Origin: Variovorax sp. S12S4
Lineage (GTDB): Bacteria; Pseudomonadota; Gammaproteobacteria; Burkholderiales; Burkholderiaceae_C
Assembly (NCBI RefSeq): GCF_023195515.1
Contig: NZ_JALPKR020000002.1
Coordinates: forward strand, 3,263,001-3,327,000
Length of the DNA: 64,000 nucleotides
Direction of reading: 5' to 3'
Shown here: positions 8,215-16,175 of the stretch, piece by piece
How the letters are laid out: each line of letters starts with the position of its first letter
Numbering within the stretch: the first letter of the stretch is position 1
Program-made: the position numbers and the translations under genes
Notes under the pieces: generated by a model
Told to the model about the DNA's origin: nothing
What the model saw: the letters and a program-made list of their open reading frames with translations, nothing else
Database searches by the model: none

Positions 8215-9216
8215 ATGCACATCGCTTTGGGAGTCGCCGCATTCGCAGCGTTGCTCGTGCTGGCGGGCATCGTCTACGAGCGCCTGGGCCAGTACCGGGC
8301 CGCACGGGACTTTCCTCCGCCCGGAACAATGGTCGACATCGGCGGCCGGAAGATCCAGCTGGATTGCCGGGGCTCGGGCTCTCCCACGGTCGTGTTCGAG
8401 GCGGGGCTGAGCGTCGAAGGTTCGCTGAGCTGGACCGACGTGCAGCCGAAGATCGCCGCCCACACGCGCGCCTGCGCGTACAGCCGCGCGGGCCTGATGT
8501 GGAGCGATTTCTCGAGCGCCCCCCACAGCGCCAGGCAGGTGGCGCAAGACCTTCATGCGGCGTTGACCAAAGCCGGCGAGCGCGGTCCCTTCGTGCTGGT
8601 CGGCCAGTCCATCGGAGCGCTTTACGCGATGGGTTTCACGAGGCACTTCGGCCCGGAGGTCGCGGGACTTGTCTTCGTCGATCCCTCGCATCCGGAGCAG
8701 GTCGAGCGCGTGGCGGGCTTCATGACCGAATCGCGTTCCATGTTGTCCCGGGTCGGCGTGGCGCTGGCCTGGACCGGTCTGCTGCGCGCGGCGGCCCCGG
8801 TGCTTCTGCCTCGGCCGCCGCACCGGACTGCACGCGATGCAGAGGCCATATGGGCTTACGCGCCCAAGTCATTGACTACGCAGCTCGCGGAGAGCGATTC
8901 GACCGACAGTACGCTTGCCGAGACCCGGGACTTTCAGGATCTGGGTAACCGCCCGCTGGTGGTGCTCACGGCAATGGCTCCCTACACCGCGGCCGAACTC
9001 CGGGGAATGAAGATCACGCCGGAGCAAGGAAGGCAGGTCCAGGCCATCTGGAAGCAGCTGCATGAAGAGCAGGCGACCTGGTCGTCTCGAAGCACCCACC
9101 GGGTGCTGCCGAATTCAGGGCACAACATCCAGCTCGAAGATCCGGATGCCGTGGTCGATGCGGTGCTGTCGGTGGTGCGTGCGGTGCGCGCGGGCGGAAC
9201 TGCCGAGGCCCCGTAA
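8215..9216 (+). CDS. Membrane-anchored alpha/beta hydrolase
   Basis: 333 residues. One N-terminal membrane helix (GVAAFAALLVLAGIVYERL) is followed by an alpha/beta hydrolase fold. The nucleophile elbow is LVGQSIGALYA, a likely acid is in FVDPSHP, and the catalytic His is in PNSGHNIQLEDP. The domain probably faces the periplasm. Substrate cannot be told. Base composition here and in the next 600 bases is slightly less GC-rich than in neighbouring operons. Confidence 0.85.
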   Translation: MHIALGVAAFAALLVLAGIVYERLGQYRAARDFPPPGTMVDIGGRKIQLDCRGSGSPTVVFEAGLSVEGSLSWTDVQPKIAAHTRACAYSRAGLMWSDFSSAPHSARQVAQDLHAALTKAGERGPFVLVGQSIGALYAMGFTRHFGPEVAGLVFVDPSHPEQVERVAGFMTESRSMLSRVGVALAWTGLLRAAAPVLLPRPPHRTARDAEAIWAYAPKSLTTQLAESDSTDSTLAETRDFQDLGNRPLVVLTAMAPYTAAELRGMKITPEQGRQVQAIWKQLHEEQATWSSRSTHRVLPNSGHNIQLEDPDAVVDAVLSVVRAVRAGGTAEAP

Positions 9217-9327
9217 CGACCCCGCTGCAGCGGACCGATTCACGACGATGTTGTTACTCCCCGCTGCGCTCCGGGGTGAATAGAGTTGCCTTGCGGCGCC
9301 GCCCGAAGTGCGCCTCAAGGACTGGCG

Positions 9328-9687
9328 ATGACCCGCAAGAGAAGCGAAGACCTCATGAGCTGCGCACAGCAAGCTCCCGGCCGAGTTGCAATGGCGCTCG
9401 AAATCCATGAAAGCATTGCGGCATGCAATGAACACCTTGCGCGGGGCAACGACGTCCATGCGCTCACGGCGGCGCTGATGTTGCCTTGCTACCTGGCCGA
9501 GTTCAGGAACCTGGTGTTGGGGCTGACCGAGGTGGAGGAGAACGAACTCAGGTCCGTTCTCGCAAGCTATTCCTTGGCTTCCTCGATGGAGTCGTCCCAC
9601 TCGGCGCCCAGCGCAACCCGAATGTGCGATGCCACGGCCGAGAGGCGTGCATCGGACACGGCCACAGGCGGCGCGTCGTCCAGGTGA
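9328..9687 (+). CDS. Small hypothetical protein
   Basis: 119 residues, starting at ATG 9328 with AAGGA seven bases upstream. The first ~85 residues read as plausible helices (EIHESIAACNEHLARG, LMLPCYLAEFRNLVLGL). The Ser/Thr/Ala-rich tail is antisense to the convergent small gene at 9567-9815 and looks less natural. No family was recognised. It may be a real short gene whose end has run into its neighbour, or a chance ORF. Confidence 0.35.
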   Translation: MTRKRSEDLMSCAQQAPGRVAMALEIHESIAACNEHLARGNDVHALTAALMLPCYLAEFRNLVLGLTEVEENELRSVLASYSLASSMESSHSAPSATRMCDATAERRASDTATGGASSR

Positions 9688-9815
9688 TTGGCAATGATTT
9701 GAAGCTCGGCAGCCGCCTGCGGCGAGTATTTCAGTACCGAAGCCAGGCATGTGGTCAACGCGAATATGCGGCTTTCCGCGGCTTCCAGGCGCCGGGTGAC
9801 TGCGTCGAGGTCCAT
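9567..9815 (-). CDS. Small hypothetical helical protein
   Basis: 82 residues. The start at 9815 follows an AGAGAAG ribosome site. It is probably helical and acidic (MDLDAVTRRLEAAESRIF ... SIEEAKE), with heptad-like spacing in the first 30 residues. No membrane segment or signal is visible and no family was recognised. It overlaps the 3' third of a convergent ORF. The good ribosome site and composition make it the better of the two calls. Confidence 0.5.
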   Translation of the reverse strand: MDLDAVTRRLEAAESRIFALTTCLASVLKYSPQAAAELQIIANHLDDAPPVAVSDARLSAVASHIRVALGAEWDDSIEEAKE

Positions 9816-9987
9816 TTTTTCTTCTCTGCCTCGCGCAGAGGCCGTAATGGGAAACCTCTACGTTACGTCCTGCCGGTGGCCAAATATGTCGGCGAACATC
9901 CGGAGCGTGTGTCGGGCATCCCCCTGCCGGCGTCCCAGGATTGGTGCGCTCATCAATAGCGCGAGCCGATCTTCTCTGCGGCCCGTT

Positions 9988-10012
9988 CAGCCCGATCAGC
10001 CCGATCAGCCCG
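9988..10012. repeat. Short 9-bp tandem repeat at the end of the TRAP permease gene
   Basis: CAGCCCGAT occurs twice and then partly a third time (CAGCCCG). The stop codon of the TRAP large permease lies inside the second-to-third copy junction (10005-10007). The array is too short to suggest a function. It resembles a slippage product at a gene end. Confidence 0.6.
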
Positions 10013-11306
10013 TATATCCCGCCAACCTCGGCAGCAACAGCACCATGTCCGGCCACACCGTCACCAGCGCCAGCGCGGCCAGCATCACCATGAGAAAGGG
10101 GAAGGTCTCGCGGATCAGCACCATCAGGGACACATTCGCGATCTTGGCCATCATGAACAGCAGCAGGCCGTAAGGCGGCGTCACCAGGCCGATCATGATG
10201 TTCAGCACCGCCATCACGCCGAAGTGCACGGGGTCGATGCCCAGCGCAGTGGCGGTCGGCAGCAGCACGGGCAGCATGATCAGGATGATGGTCGAGCCCT
10301 CGAGGAAAGCGCCCAGCACCAGCAGCAGAACATTCACCAGCAGCAGGAATCCGAGCGGCGACAGCTCGAGTCCCTTCATTGCGGTGCTGAGCGTCGCTGG
10401 AATGTTCTCTGACGTGATGACGTAGTTGAACACCATCGCGCCGGCGATGAGCATGCCGATGGAAATGCTCATTCGCGCACTGGAGAGCAGCGACTGGTAC
10501 AGGTCGGCCCAGCGCATGCTGCGATAAAGCCCCACCGAAATGAGCAGCGCGTACGCGGCCGCAATGCCCGCCGCCTCGGTGGGCGTGGTCACGCCGCTGT
10601 ACAGGCAGCCCAGCAGGATGACCGGCAACATGAGGGCCGGCAGCGCCTCGCGCGTGATGCGGGGCATTTCGCGCAGCGGCACCCTCGGCTCGACCGGAAA
10701 GCGGCGCCGGCGCGCCAGCACGTAGATGAGGCCCATCTGCACCACGCCCAGCAGCAGGCCCGGCAGCACGCCGGCAATGAACAGGTAGCCGATCGAAGTT
10801 CCCGACACCAGCGCATACAGCACCAGGGGAATGGAAGGCGGCAGGATCGGCCCGATCACGGACGACACGGCGCTCAACGCCGCGGCAAAGCCCGGCGTGT
10901 ACTTGCCGTCCTTGGTCATCATCTCCTGCATCAGCTTGCCCGAGCCGGCCGCGTCGGCCAGCGCCGAGCCCGACATGGTGGCGAACACGATGCTCTGCAG
11001 CACGTTCACCTGCGCCAGGCCGCCCGGAAAGCGGCCCACGATGGCGTTGCAGAAGCGCAGCAGCCGGTCCAGGATGCTGCCCGAGCTCATGATGGTGGCC
11101 GCAAGGATGAACAGAGGAATGGCCAGCATCAGAAAGCTGGAGTAGGTGCCGTTGAGCAACTGCTCCGCCGCGGCGCCCATGTCCATGCCCTTGAGGTACA
11201 GGTAGAGCACGGAGCCGCCGATCATCGCGTGGCCGATGGGCACGCCAAGAAGACTGAGCGCCACGATGACGTAGAGCGCCAGCGAAAAAGGACTGGTGAA
11301 ATTCAC
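10005..11306 (-). CDS. TRAP transporter large permease (DctM type)
   Basis: 433 residues, a normal DctM length, with about 12 hydrophobic segments. Typical motifs are GVPIGHAM near the N-terminus, SGSALADAAGSGKLM, GPILPPSIPLVLYA and PPYGLLLFMMA. There is no early ATG. A GTG at 11306 overlaps the TGA of the small permease gene as GTGA and gives the expected start (MNFTSPFSLALYV). It forms the channel of a sodium- or proton-driven importer for an organic acid. Confidence 0.93.
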   Translation of the reverse strand: MNFTSPFSLALYVIVALSLLGVPIGHAMIGGSVLYLYLKGMDMGAAAEQLLNGTYSSFLMLAIPLFILAATIMSSGSILDRLLRFCNAIVGRFPGGLAQVNVLQSIVFATMSGSALADAAGSGKLMQEMMTKDGKYTPGFAAALSAVSSVIGPILPPSIPLVLYALVSGTSIGYLFIAGVLPGLLLGVVQMGLIYVLARRRRFPVEPRVPLREMPRITREALPALMLPVILLGCLYSGVTTPTEAAGIAAAYALLISVGLYRSMRWADLYQSLLSSARMSISIGMLIAGAMVFNYVITSENIPATLSTAMKGLELSPLGFLLLVNVLLLVLGAFLEGSTIILIMLPVLLPTATALGIDPVHFGVMAVLNIMIGLVTPPYGLLLFMMAKIANVSLMVLIRETFPFLMVMLAALALVTVWPDMVLLLPRLAGYTG

Positions 11307-11806
11307 AATGCGGATGAGGAAGAAGAGGGTGGTTGGTCCGTCAGTGGCGCGGGCCCGCGAACGAGTTGGCGCAGGCTCCGGGCAATCACGGCCACGACGA
11401 AGACCAGGTAGATGGCATACATCACATCCATGCGAATGCCCAGGTACGAGCTCTTCTCGACCTTCATGAAGCTCACGTAGGCGTACGAGGCCGGCAGCGA
11501 CATGCCGAACAGCACGATCACGCCCAGCGCGGCAATGGCGCCGACGGCACGGCGCATGCGCGGGCCGGCATTCGCGGCGACGAAGTCCATGCGGATCTCG
11601 TCGGAATCCTTCAGTACGAAGGCCGCGCCCCAGAGCACCAGCCACAGCCACGCCGCCAGCGAAACCTCCGAGGTCCAGCCCACCGGCCAGTTGAACAAAT
11701 AGCGCAATGCGATCTGCACGATGAACGCGACGAAGATCACTCCCAGGAACAGCGCGGCAACCGCTTCGGCGAAGCGGTGCAGCAACGACAGCGCACGGTC
11801 GAACAT
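11303..11806 (-). CDS. TRAP transporter small permease (DctQ type)
   Basis: 167 residues, four predicted membrane helices, family motif WTSEVSLAAWLWLVLWGAAF. It pairs with the large permease, to which it is coupled by a GTGA overlap, and lies 10 bases after the binding-protein gene. The Ser-rich tail (QPPSSSSSAL) reaches into the overlap. Confidence 0.92.
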   Translation of the reverse strand: MFDRALSLLHRFAEAVAALFLGVIFVAFIVQIALRYLFNWPVGWTSEVSLAAWLWLVLWGAAFVLKDSDEIRMDFVAANAGPRMRRAVGAIAALGVIVLFGMSLPASYAYVSFMKVEKSSYLGIRMDVMYAIYLVFVVAVIARSLRQLVRGPAPLTDQPPSSSSSAL

Positions 11807-11816
11807 GGCTTTGGGG

Positions 11817-12809
11817 TTATTTCATGGCGTTGATCTTGTCGAGCATGCCGGGCGGCCAGTTCTTCGCATCGTCCGAGGCCAGGTAGGCCTTCTGCGCGTG
11901 GTCGCGAAAGGCGTTGATGTTGGGCACATACACCTCCAGGCCCAGCTTGCGAAAGCTCTCGGCCAGCTCGGCCTCGCGCTTCTGGTGCTCGGCCGTGCTC
12001 CAGGCAATGGCCTTGTCCGCGGCAGCCTGAAAGCTGCGCTGCTTTGCGGGCGGCATGGCCTGCCAGGTCTTCATGTTCACCGTGAGCAGGTCGAAGGCCA
12101 CCAGGTGCGAAGTCAGCACGATCTGCGACATCACCTCATTGAACTTCATGTTCTGAACATTGGGCAGCGGGTTGTCCTGCCCGTCGATGGCGCCCGTCTG
12201 CAGGCCGGTGTAGGTTTCCGCGTAGGCCATGGGAGTGGGGTTGGCGCCGAGCGAGCGCCCCAGCATCTGCCAGGTGTCGCCGGGCGGCATGCGCAGCTTC
12301 ACGCCGGCCAGGTCGGCGGGCGTGCTGATGCGCTTCTTCGTCTTCAGGCCCACATGGCGCGTGCCGAAGAAGGTCGGCCCGAGGATCTTCACCTTCACCT
12401 GGTCTTCCACCATCTTCTTCATCTGCGCACCCAGGTCGCTCGCGAAGAACTTGCTCAGGTGATCGGGGTCGCGGAACAGGTAGGCCGAGGTCAGCAGCGA
12501 CCAGGCCGGCACCTGCTTGGAAATATCCTGCGGCGCGATGTTGCCCATCTCCAGGTTGTCGCGCTGCAGGGCGACGAGTTCCGTGCCCTGGCGGAACAGC
12601 GTGGAGTTCAGGAACAGCTCGACCTTGTAGTCGGCCTCGATGTCCTTGGCGAACATCTTCATCATGTCGGCGCGGATGTCCTTGTCCGAAAACACCGCGG
12701 CAAACCGCAGCGTGGGCGGTGTGGTCTGGGCCCGGGCGGGCAGCACGGCGCCTGCGGCCAGCGCGGCTCCAGTGCCCAGCAGCGTACGGCGATCGATGGA
12801 AAAGGTCAT
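11817..12809 (-). CDS. TRAP transporter solute-binding protein (DctP family)
   Basis: 330 residues. A Tat-like export signal (DRRTLLGTGAALAAGAVLPARA) precedes a DctP fold. The conserved ligand-carboxylate Arg region is KLRMPPGDTWQMLGRSLGANPTPMAYAE, followed by GAIDGQDNPLPNVQNMKFNEV. It captures an organic acid in the periplasm for the Q/M permeases downstream. The adjacent AroQ-like dehydratase hints at a hydroaromatic or related hydroxy acid, but this is inference. Confidence 0.93.
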   Translation of the reverse strand: MTFSIDRRTLLGTGAALAAGAVLPARAQTTPPTLRFAAVFSDKDIRADMMKMFAKDIEADYKVELFLNSTLFRQGTELVALQRDNLEMGNIAPQDISKQVPAWSLLTSAYLFRDPDHLSKFFASDLGAQMKKMVEDQVKVKILGPTFFGTRHVGLKTKKRISTPADLAGVKLRMPPGDTWQMLGRSLGANPTPMAYAETYTGLQTGAIDGQDNPLPNVQNMKFNEVMSQIVLTSHLVAFDLLTVNMKTWQAMPPAKQRSFQAAADKAIAWSTAEHQKREAELAESFRKLGLEVYVPNINAFRDHAQKAYLASDDAKNWPPGMLDKINAMK

Positions 12810-12851
12810 GGTGTCTGTCTCCTGTTGTGTTGTGATGATGAACGCTGAAAC

Positions 12852-13310
12852 TCAGGCTGCCGGCGCAGATGCGGCCGCGAGCCGCTGCGCCAGCGCCCGG
12901 ATCGCCAGCTCGTAGCCGAACGGGCCAAAGCCGCAGATCACGCCCGTGGCGGCCAGCGAGACCAGCGAATGCTGATAGAGCGCGTCGCGGCGGTGAATGT
13001 TGGTGATGTGCACTTCGGCGATGGGCTGATCCAGCGTCTTGAGCGCGTCGAGCAGCGGAATCGATCGGAACGACAGCCCCGCGGGGTTGATGACGACGGC
13101 CGCGGCGCGCTCGCGCGCTTCTTGCACCCAGTCCACCATCACGCCTTCGTGGTTGGTCTGGCGAAACTCGCAGTCCAGGCCCAGCTCACCGGTGACGCCG
13201 CGGCACAACTGCTCCACCTGGGCCAGCGTGGTGCTGCCATACAGGTGCGGCTCGCGCACCCCCAGCAGGTTGAGATTGGGGCCGTTAAGGATGTAGACGA
13301 TGGAACTCAT
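12852..13310 (-). CDS. Type II 3-dehydroquinate dehydratase-like protein with altered active site
   Basis: 152 residues, normal length for the AroQ family and starting with the family LNGPNLNLLG motif. Arg19, catalytic Tyr24 (REPHLYG), Asn75, His101 and Arg108 are retained in the Mycobacterium tuberculosis AroQ numbering, which happens to match. His81 is Phe, Ser103 is Thr and Arg112 is Tyr, so the substrate pocket is remodelled. The gene heads the TRAP operon and diverges from an IclR regulator. A catabolic role on a compound related to dehydroquinate is likelier than aromatic amino acid synthesis. Confidence 0.85.
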   Translation of the reverse strand: MSSIVYILNGPNLNLLGVREPHLYGSTTLAQVEQLCRGVTGELGLDCEFRQTNHEGVMVDWVQEARERAAAVVINPAGLSFRSIPLLDALKTLDQPIAEVHITNIHRRDALYQHSLVSLAATGVICGFGPFGYELAIRALAQRLAAASAPAA

Positions 13311-13342
13311 GCGGCCGATTCTTCGGCGCGGCCACGAAAGAC

Positions 13343-13357
13343 TTTCCAAACTGGAAA
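13343..13357. promoter_or_regulatory. Palindromic IclR operator
   Basis: TTTCCA-AAC-TGGAAA is a perfect inverted repeat between the divergent starts of the AroQ-like gene (13310) and the IclR gene (13369). IclR-family operators are often short palindromes of this TTCCA/TGGAA type. It probably serves both promoters. Confidence 0.65.
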
Positions 13358-13368
13358 CTGCTTTCATA

Positions 13369-14172
13369 ATGCAGAATATGAGCATCTCACTCGACCGCGG
13401 CCTTTCCATGGTGGAGCACCTTGCACGCCATCCGCAGGGGCTGCCGCTCACGCTGCTCGCCTCCGAGCTCGACATTCCGCTTGGCGCCTGCCACCGCTTG
13501 CTGGCCGACCTGCAGCGCTGCGGCTACGTTCGCCAGACGCGCAAGCAGGGCGACTATGTGCTGACGACCAAGGTGGTGTCGCTGGGCCTCGGCTTCCTGA
13601 GCGGCGCCGGCATCGTGAACATTGCCGAGCCGCTGCTGGAGCGGCTCGCGCAGGCATCGGGCGAACTGGTGCGCCTTTCGATCGTGGATGAAGACCGCCT
13701 CACCTGGGTCGCCAAGTCGCAGGGCACGCGACAGGCGGGGCTGCGCTACGACCCGGACATGGGCATGGATGCGCGCCTGTCGTGCACGTCTTCCGGCCAC
13801 GCGTGGCTGATGACGCTGAGCGACGAACGCGCACTGGAGCTGGTCTCGCGCCAAGGCTTCGGCACGCCGGCGGAATACGGTCCGAAGGCGCCGACCACCA
13901 TTCGCGCGCTGCTGGGCTTTCTGCATGCGGCGCGGGTGCGCGGCTACGCCATGATCGACGAAGTCTTCGCGCCCGGCATGGCCGCCATGGCGGCGCCGGT
14001 GTTCCGCCGCAAGGAAGTGATCGGCGTCATCAGCATTGCCGGGCCGCGCACGCGCCTTGGCAGCGAGCGCATGCATGAGCTGGCGCCCGCGCTGCTGGCC
14101 GCAACGGCCGAGCTCGGGCCGATCAGCAACGCGTCGAGCCTGTTCGGCCGCCCTTCGCTGGGCAAGGGCTGA
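13369..14172 (+). CDS. IclR family transcriptional regulator
   Basis: 267 residues from ATG 13369; ATG 13378 is an equal alternative, and the longer upstream frame would cover the operator. The N-terminal winged helix reads RGLSMVEHLARHPQGLPLTLLA, then LGACHRLLADLQRCGYVRQT. The C-terminal effector domain includes LSCTSSGHAWLMTL and GYAMIDEVFAPGMAAMAAPVF. It diverges from the AroQ-like/TRAP operon and is its probable regulator, likely sensing the imported acid or its product. Confidence 0.92.
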   Translation: MQNMSISLDRGLSMVEHLARHPQGLPLTLLASELDIPLGACHRLLADLQRCGYVRQTRKQGDYVLTTKVVSLGLGFLSGAGIVNIAEPLLERLAQASGELVRLSIVDEDRLTWVAKSQGTRQAGLRYDPDMGMDARLSCTSSGHAWLMTLSDERALELVSRQGFGTPAEYGPKAPTTIRALLGFLHAARVRGYAMIDEVFAPGMAAMAAPVFRRKEVIGVISIAGPRTRLGSERMHELAPALLAATAELGPISNASSLFGRPSLGKG

Positions 14173-14204
14173 GCGGCGCGACCCGGCTTGCCAGACCCGG
14201 CTTC

Positions 14205-14795
14205 TCAGTAAGGCGGCGCCTTGCGCGCCCGCTGCTCGCGCGCGGCGTCGGTCCACCACGCGAGGTCGTCGGCAAAGCGGCCGAATGAGCGCTGGAGAGA
14301 TTCGCCCGCACTGCCCGTGGGCTTGCCGTCCGCGTCGAGCGTTTGCGAGATCGGCCCGACGGCGAGCGTGCTCGAGACGACGACCATGCCCATCTCCGAC
14401 AGGATCGAATGCCACACGGTGCCCGAGCGCACGCCTGAAAACCGGCCGGCCGAATAGCTGGCAACGGCAGCAGGCCGCCAGAACCATTCTTCTAGGAAGT
14501 GGTCGGTGAGGTTCTTCAGGCCGGGCTGCGGGCCCCAGTTGTATTCGCCCGTCACGAAGACGAAGGCGTCCGCGCCGCGGATCTTCTGCGCCAGCGCTTC
14601 CATGGGGGCGGGCGCGGTGCCCTTGGGGTACTCCTTGTACATGCGGTCGAGCATGGGCAGGCCCACCGCCTGCGCGTCGATCAGTTCGGCCTCGGCACCT
14701 CGCGCGCCGAGGCCCGCCACCAGGTAGTCGGCCAGGCGAATGCCCATGCGGTCCGACCTGTAGGAACCGTAGAACACCAGGATCTTGTCAGCCAT
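14205..14795 (-). CDS. NAD(P)H-dependent FMN reductase family flavoprotein
   Basis: 196 residues. It has the flavodoxin-like fold, with phosphate-binding loop GSYRSDRMGIRLAD at residues 10-23 and the FMN-contact loop TGEYNWGPQPGLKNLTDHF. The family reduces FMN or quinone-like compounds with NAD(P)H. It is convergent with the iclR gene and there is no operon partner. The exact substrate is not evident. Confidence 0.88.
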   Translation of the reverse strand: MADKILVFYGSYRSDRMGIRLADYLVAGLGARGAEAELIDAQAVGLPMLDRMYKEYPKGTAPAPMEALAQKIRGADAFVFVTGEYNWGPQPGLKNLTDHFLEEWFWRPAAVASYSAGRFSGVRSGTVWHSILSEMGMVVVSSTLAVGPISQTLDADGKPTGSAGESLQRSFGRFADDLAWWTDAAREQRARKAPPY

Positions 14796-14904
14796 TCGTC
14801 GCTCCGTTGTCGAGGCCGGGCGGCCACGGGGCGAAGGCTACAACATTGGCATGTCGGCGCATTTGGTAGCAGCATCTTTCGAATCCTCTGGCTACCATTC
14901 CGGC

Positions 14905-15690
14905 ATGAACAAGCCGCCTGCTTTTTGCACTGCCGCCATGGTGCTTGCCGCATCGGCCGGCCATGTGTTCGCCGCTCCCTCGGCGCAGGTGCTCGATGCG
15001 GTCAAGAAGCCGCAGTCGGTCGATCCGGACTGGCGCGCCCGCCTGTGCGCATTGCTGCCGCAGCCTTGCGACCCGCATGCGCTGGGCTTGTACCGGCTGC
15101 GCGGCGCCGCGGCAAACAGCTTTGCAGTGCTCTCGGCCGAGCCGCTGGCCATGGCGCGCATCAGGCGCGACAAGGACGCGAAGACCTGGCAGATCGAGCG
15201 CCTGCACGACTTCAGCGCCTATGTGGCCGGCATGAAGAAAGACGCCGCAGCCGGCATGTCCGACACGCGCCTTTCGCTTGCGCCGGCACTCTATCCGCTG
15301 GCCGAAGGGCAATGGGCCATGGCCGTGCTGCAGACCGTGTCCGAGATGTATTCGGGCGGCGGCGCCTCGTTCAGCAAGGCCGACTTCGTGCCGCTGGACG
15401 ACACCCGGGCCGTCCACGAGGGCATTCCTTTTTCTTGCTCGAAGATGATCCGCGCCTGCTTCAGCGAAAAGGAATACAAGAGTTCGAAGCATTGCCACGA
15501 CGAGAGCAACGGCAGCCTTCGCATTGCCTACGAAGAACCCAACAAGCCGCGCGGACCCTACAGCTGGCAATACACGTGGCTGCAGAGCGAGTGGCCCGCC
15601 AACACACCCGCCAGCGGCACCACCACCACGCGTCTTCACTTCACCGCCAAGACCACCGAAAGGGTGAGCTTCTGCGGCGGACCGCAGTAG
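14905..15690 (+). CDS. Secreted hypothetical protein
   Basis: 261 residues. The N-terminal signal peptide is NKPPAFCTAAMVLAASAGHVFA. The mature part contains six Cys residues (CALLPQPC; FSCSKMIRACF; KHCHDE; SFCGG), which suggests disulfides in the periplasm. No family was recognised. The ATG at 14905 is chosen because it starts the signal peptide. The gene stands alone, ending just before the palindrome and sigma-54-like promoter of the next operon. Confidence 0.75.
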   Translation: MNKPPAFCTAAMVLAASAGHVFAAPSAQVLDAVKKPQSVDPDWRARLCALLPQPCDPHALGLYRLRGAAANSFAVLSAEPLAMARIRRDKDAKTWQIERLHDFSAYVAGMKKDAAAGMSDTRLSLAPALYPLAEGQWAMAVLQTVSEMYSGGGASFSKADFVPLDDTRAVHEGIPFSCSKMIRACFSEKEYKSSKHCHDESNGSLRIAYEEPNKPRGPYSWQYTWLQSEWPANTPASGTTTTRLHFTAKTTERVSFCGGPQ

Positions 15691-15710
15691 CTTCGGTGCG
15701 CGTTTCCATC

Positions 15711-15734
15711 CGCGTGCGCCCCTGTGCGCACGCG
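15711..15734. promoter_or_regulatory. Perfect 8-bp-arm palindrome upstream of sigma-54-like promoter
   Basis: CGCGTGCG-N8-CGCACGCG lies 20 bases after the secreted-protein stop codon and six bases before the -24 element at 15741. It could be the terminator hairpin of the preceding gene, although no T-run follows. It could equally be a binding site for a regulator of the next operon. The sequence alone does not separate these. Confidence 0.5.
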
Positions 15735-15740
15735 CCCGAG

Positions 15741-15756
15741 TGGCACGCATTCTGCT
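15741..15756 (+). promoter_or_regulatory. Sigma-54 (RpoN) -24/-12 promoter
   Basis: TGGCACGCATTCTGCT matches the RpoN consensus TGGCACG-N4-TTGCT except for one T-to-C change. The invariant GG and GC are spaced by exactly ten bases. Transcription should begin near 15767, just before the glycine riboswitch that starts near 15786. This would place the peptide operon under nitrogen-type or other enhancer-driven control. Confidence 0.6.
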
Positions 15757-15785
15757 TAGAAGAAACCATCCAGGAGAAATGCCGG

Positions 15786-15985
15786 CTCGGTGCTTCGAGT
15801 TAGTGCATTACCGAAGGCGACAGCCCGTAACGCTCAGGTCCCCAGACTGGATGAATGACTAACGCTGGAGAGCGCTGCCCGGCGTCCTGAACAAAAGGAC
15901 TCCGAGGGCGGCCGCCGAAGGGGCAAGCCATGCGCGATGAGCGTGCATGGTGAATCTCTCAGGCCAAAGGACAGCAGGGGCATCT
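15786..15985 (+). ncRNA. Glycine riboswitch (intact aptamer, probable degenerate first aptamer)
   Basis: The segment 15863-15980 has the glycine aptamer hallmarks in order: GGAGAG, a variable stem, GCCGAAGGGGCAA, another variable stem, then ATCTCTCAGGCCAAAGGACAG. The stretch upstream, about 15787-15855, repeats the same logic more weakly (CCGAAGGCGACAG, then CGCTCAGGTCCCCAGACTGG), as in tandem glycine riboswitches. About 190 bases of leader separate it from the start of the peptide-binding protein gene at 16176. A hairpin (CGCGC-agt-GCGCG, near 15985-16000) may belong to the expression platform. Short ORFs crossing this region are not credible. Glycine is the expected ligand. Confidence 0.85.
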
Positions 15986-16175
15986 CGCGCAGTGCGCGGG
16001 GTGGCCTTGCGCGCTTCCGGAGCCTTCTTCTTCATGACCTTTGCCAGAGCGCACCGCGCATCGTTCCCTTCTTCATCGGGTGTGCCGAGGCCTGCGCACG
16101 CACGCAGGCGCCTGCCCGAATCGCCCCCGTTTTTCGCTGACTTTCCTCACGATTTTTTCAACCGGAGAACCGAAG

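Noticed and set aside
9115..10056. 313-residue minus-strand ORF over the hydrolase end and the small ORFs
   Set aside because: Low-complexity composition, no ribosome site, and it covers better-supported genes on both strands.
11721..12848. 375-residue plus-strand ORF
   Set aside because: It mirrors the DctP gene and has shadow-type composition; the minus-strand protein carries a clear export signal and family motifs.
14180..14203. 10-bp direct repeat GACCCGGCTT separated by four bases
   Set aside because: It lies between convergent genes, cannot form a hairpin with itself, and has no further copies nearby.
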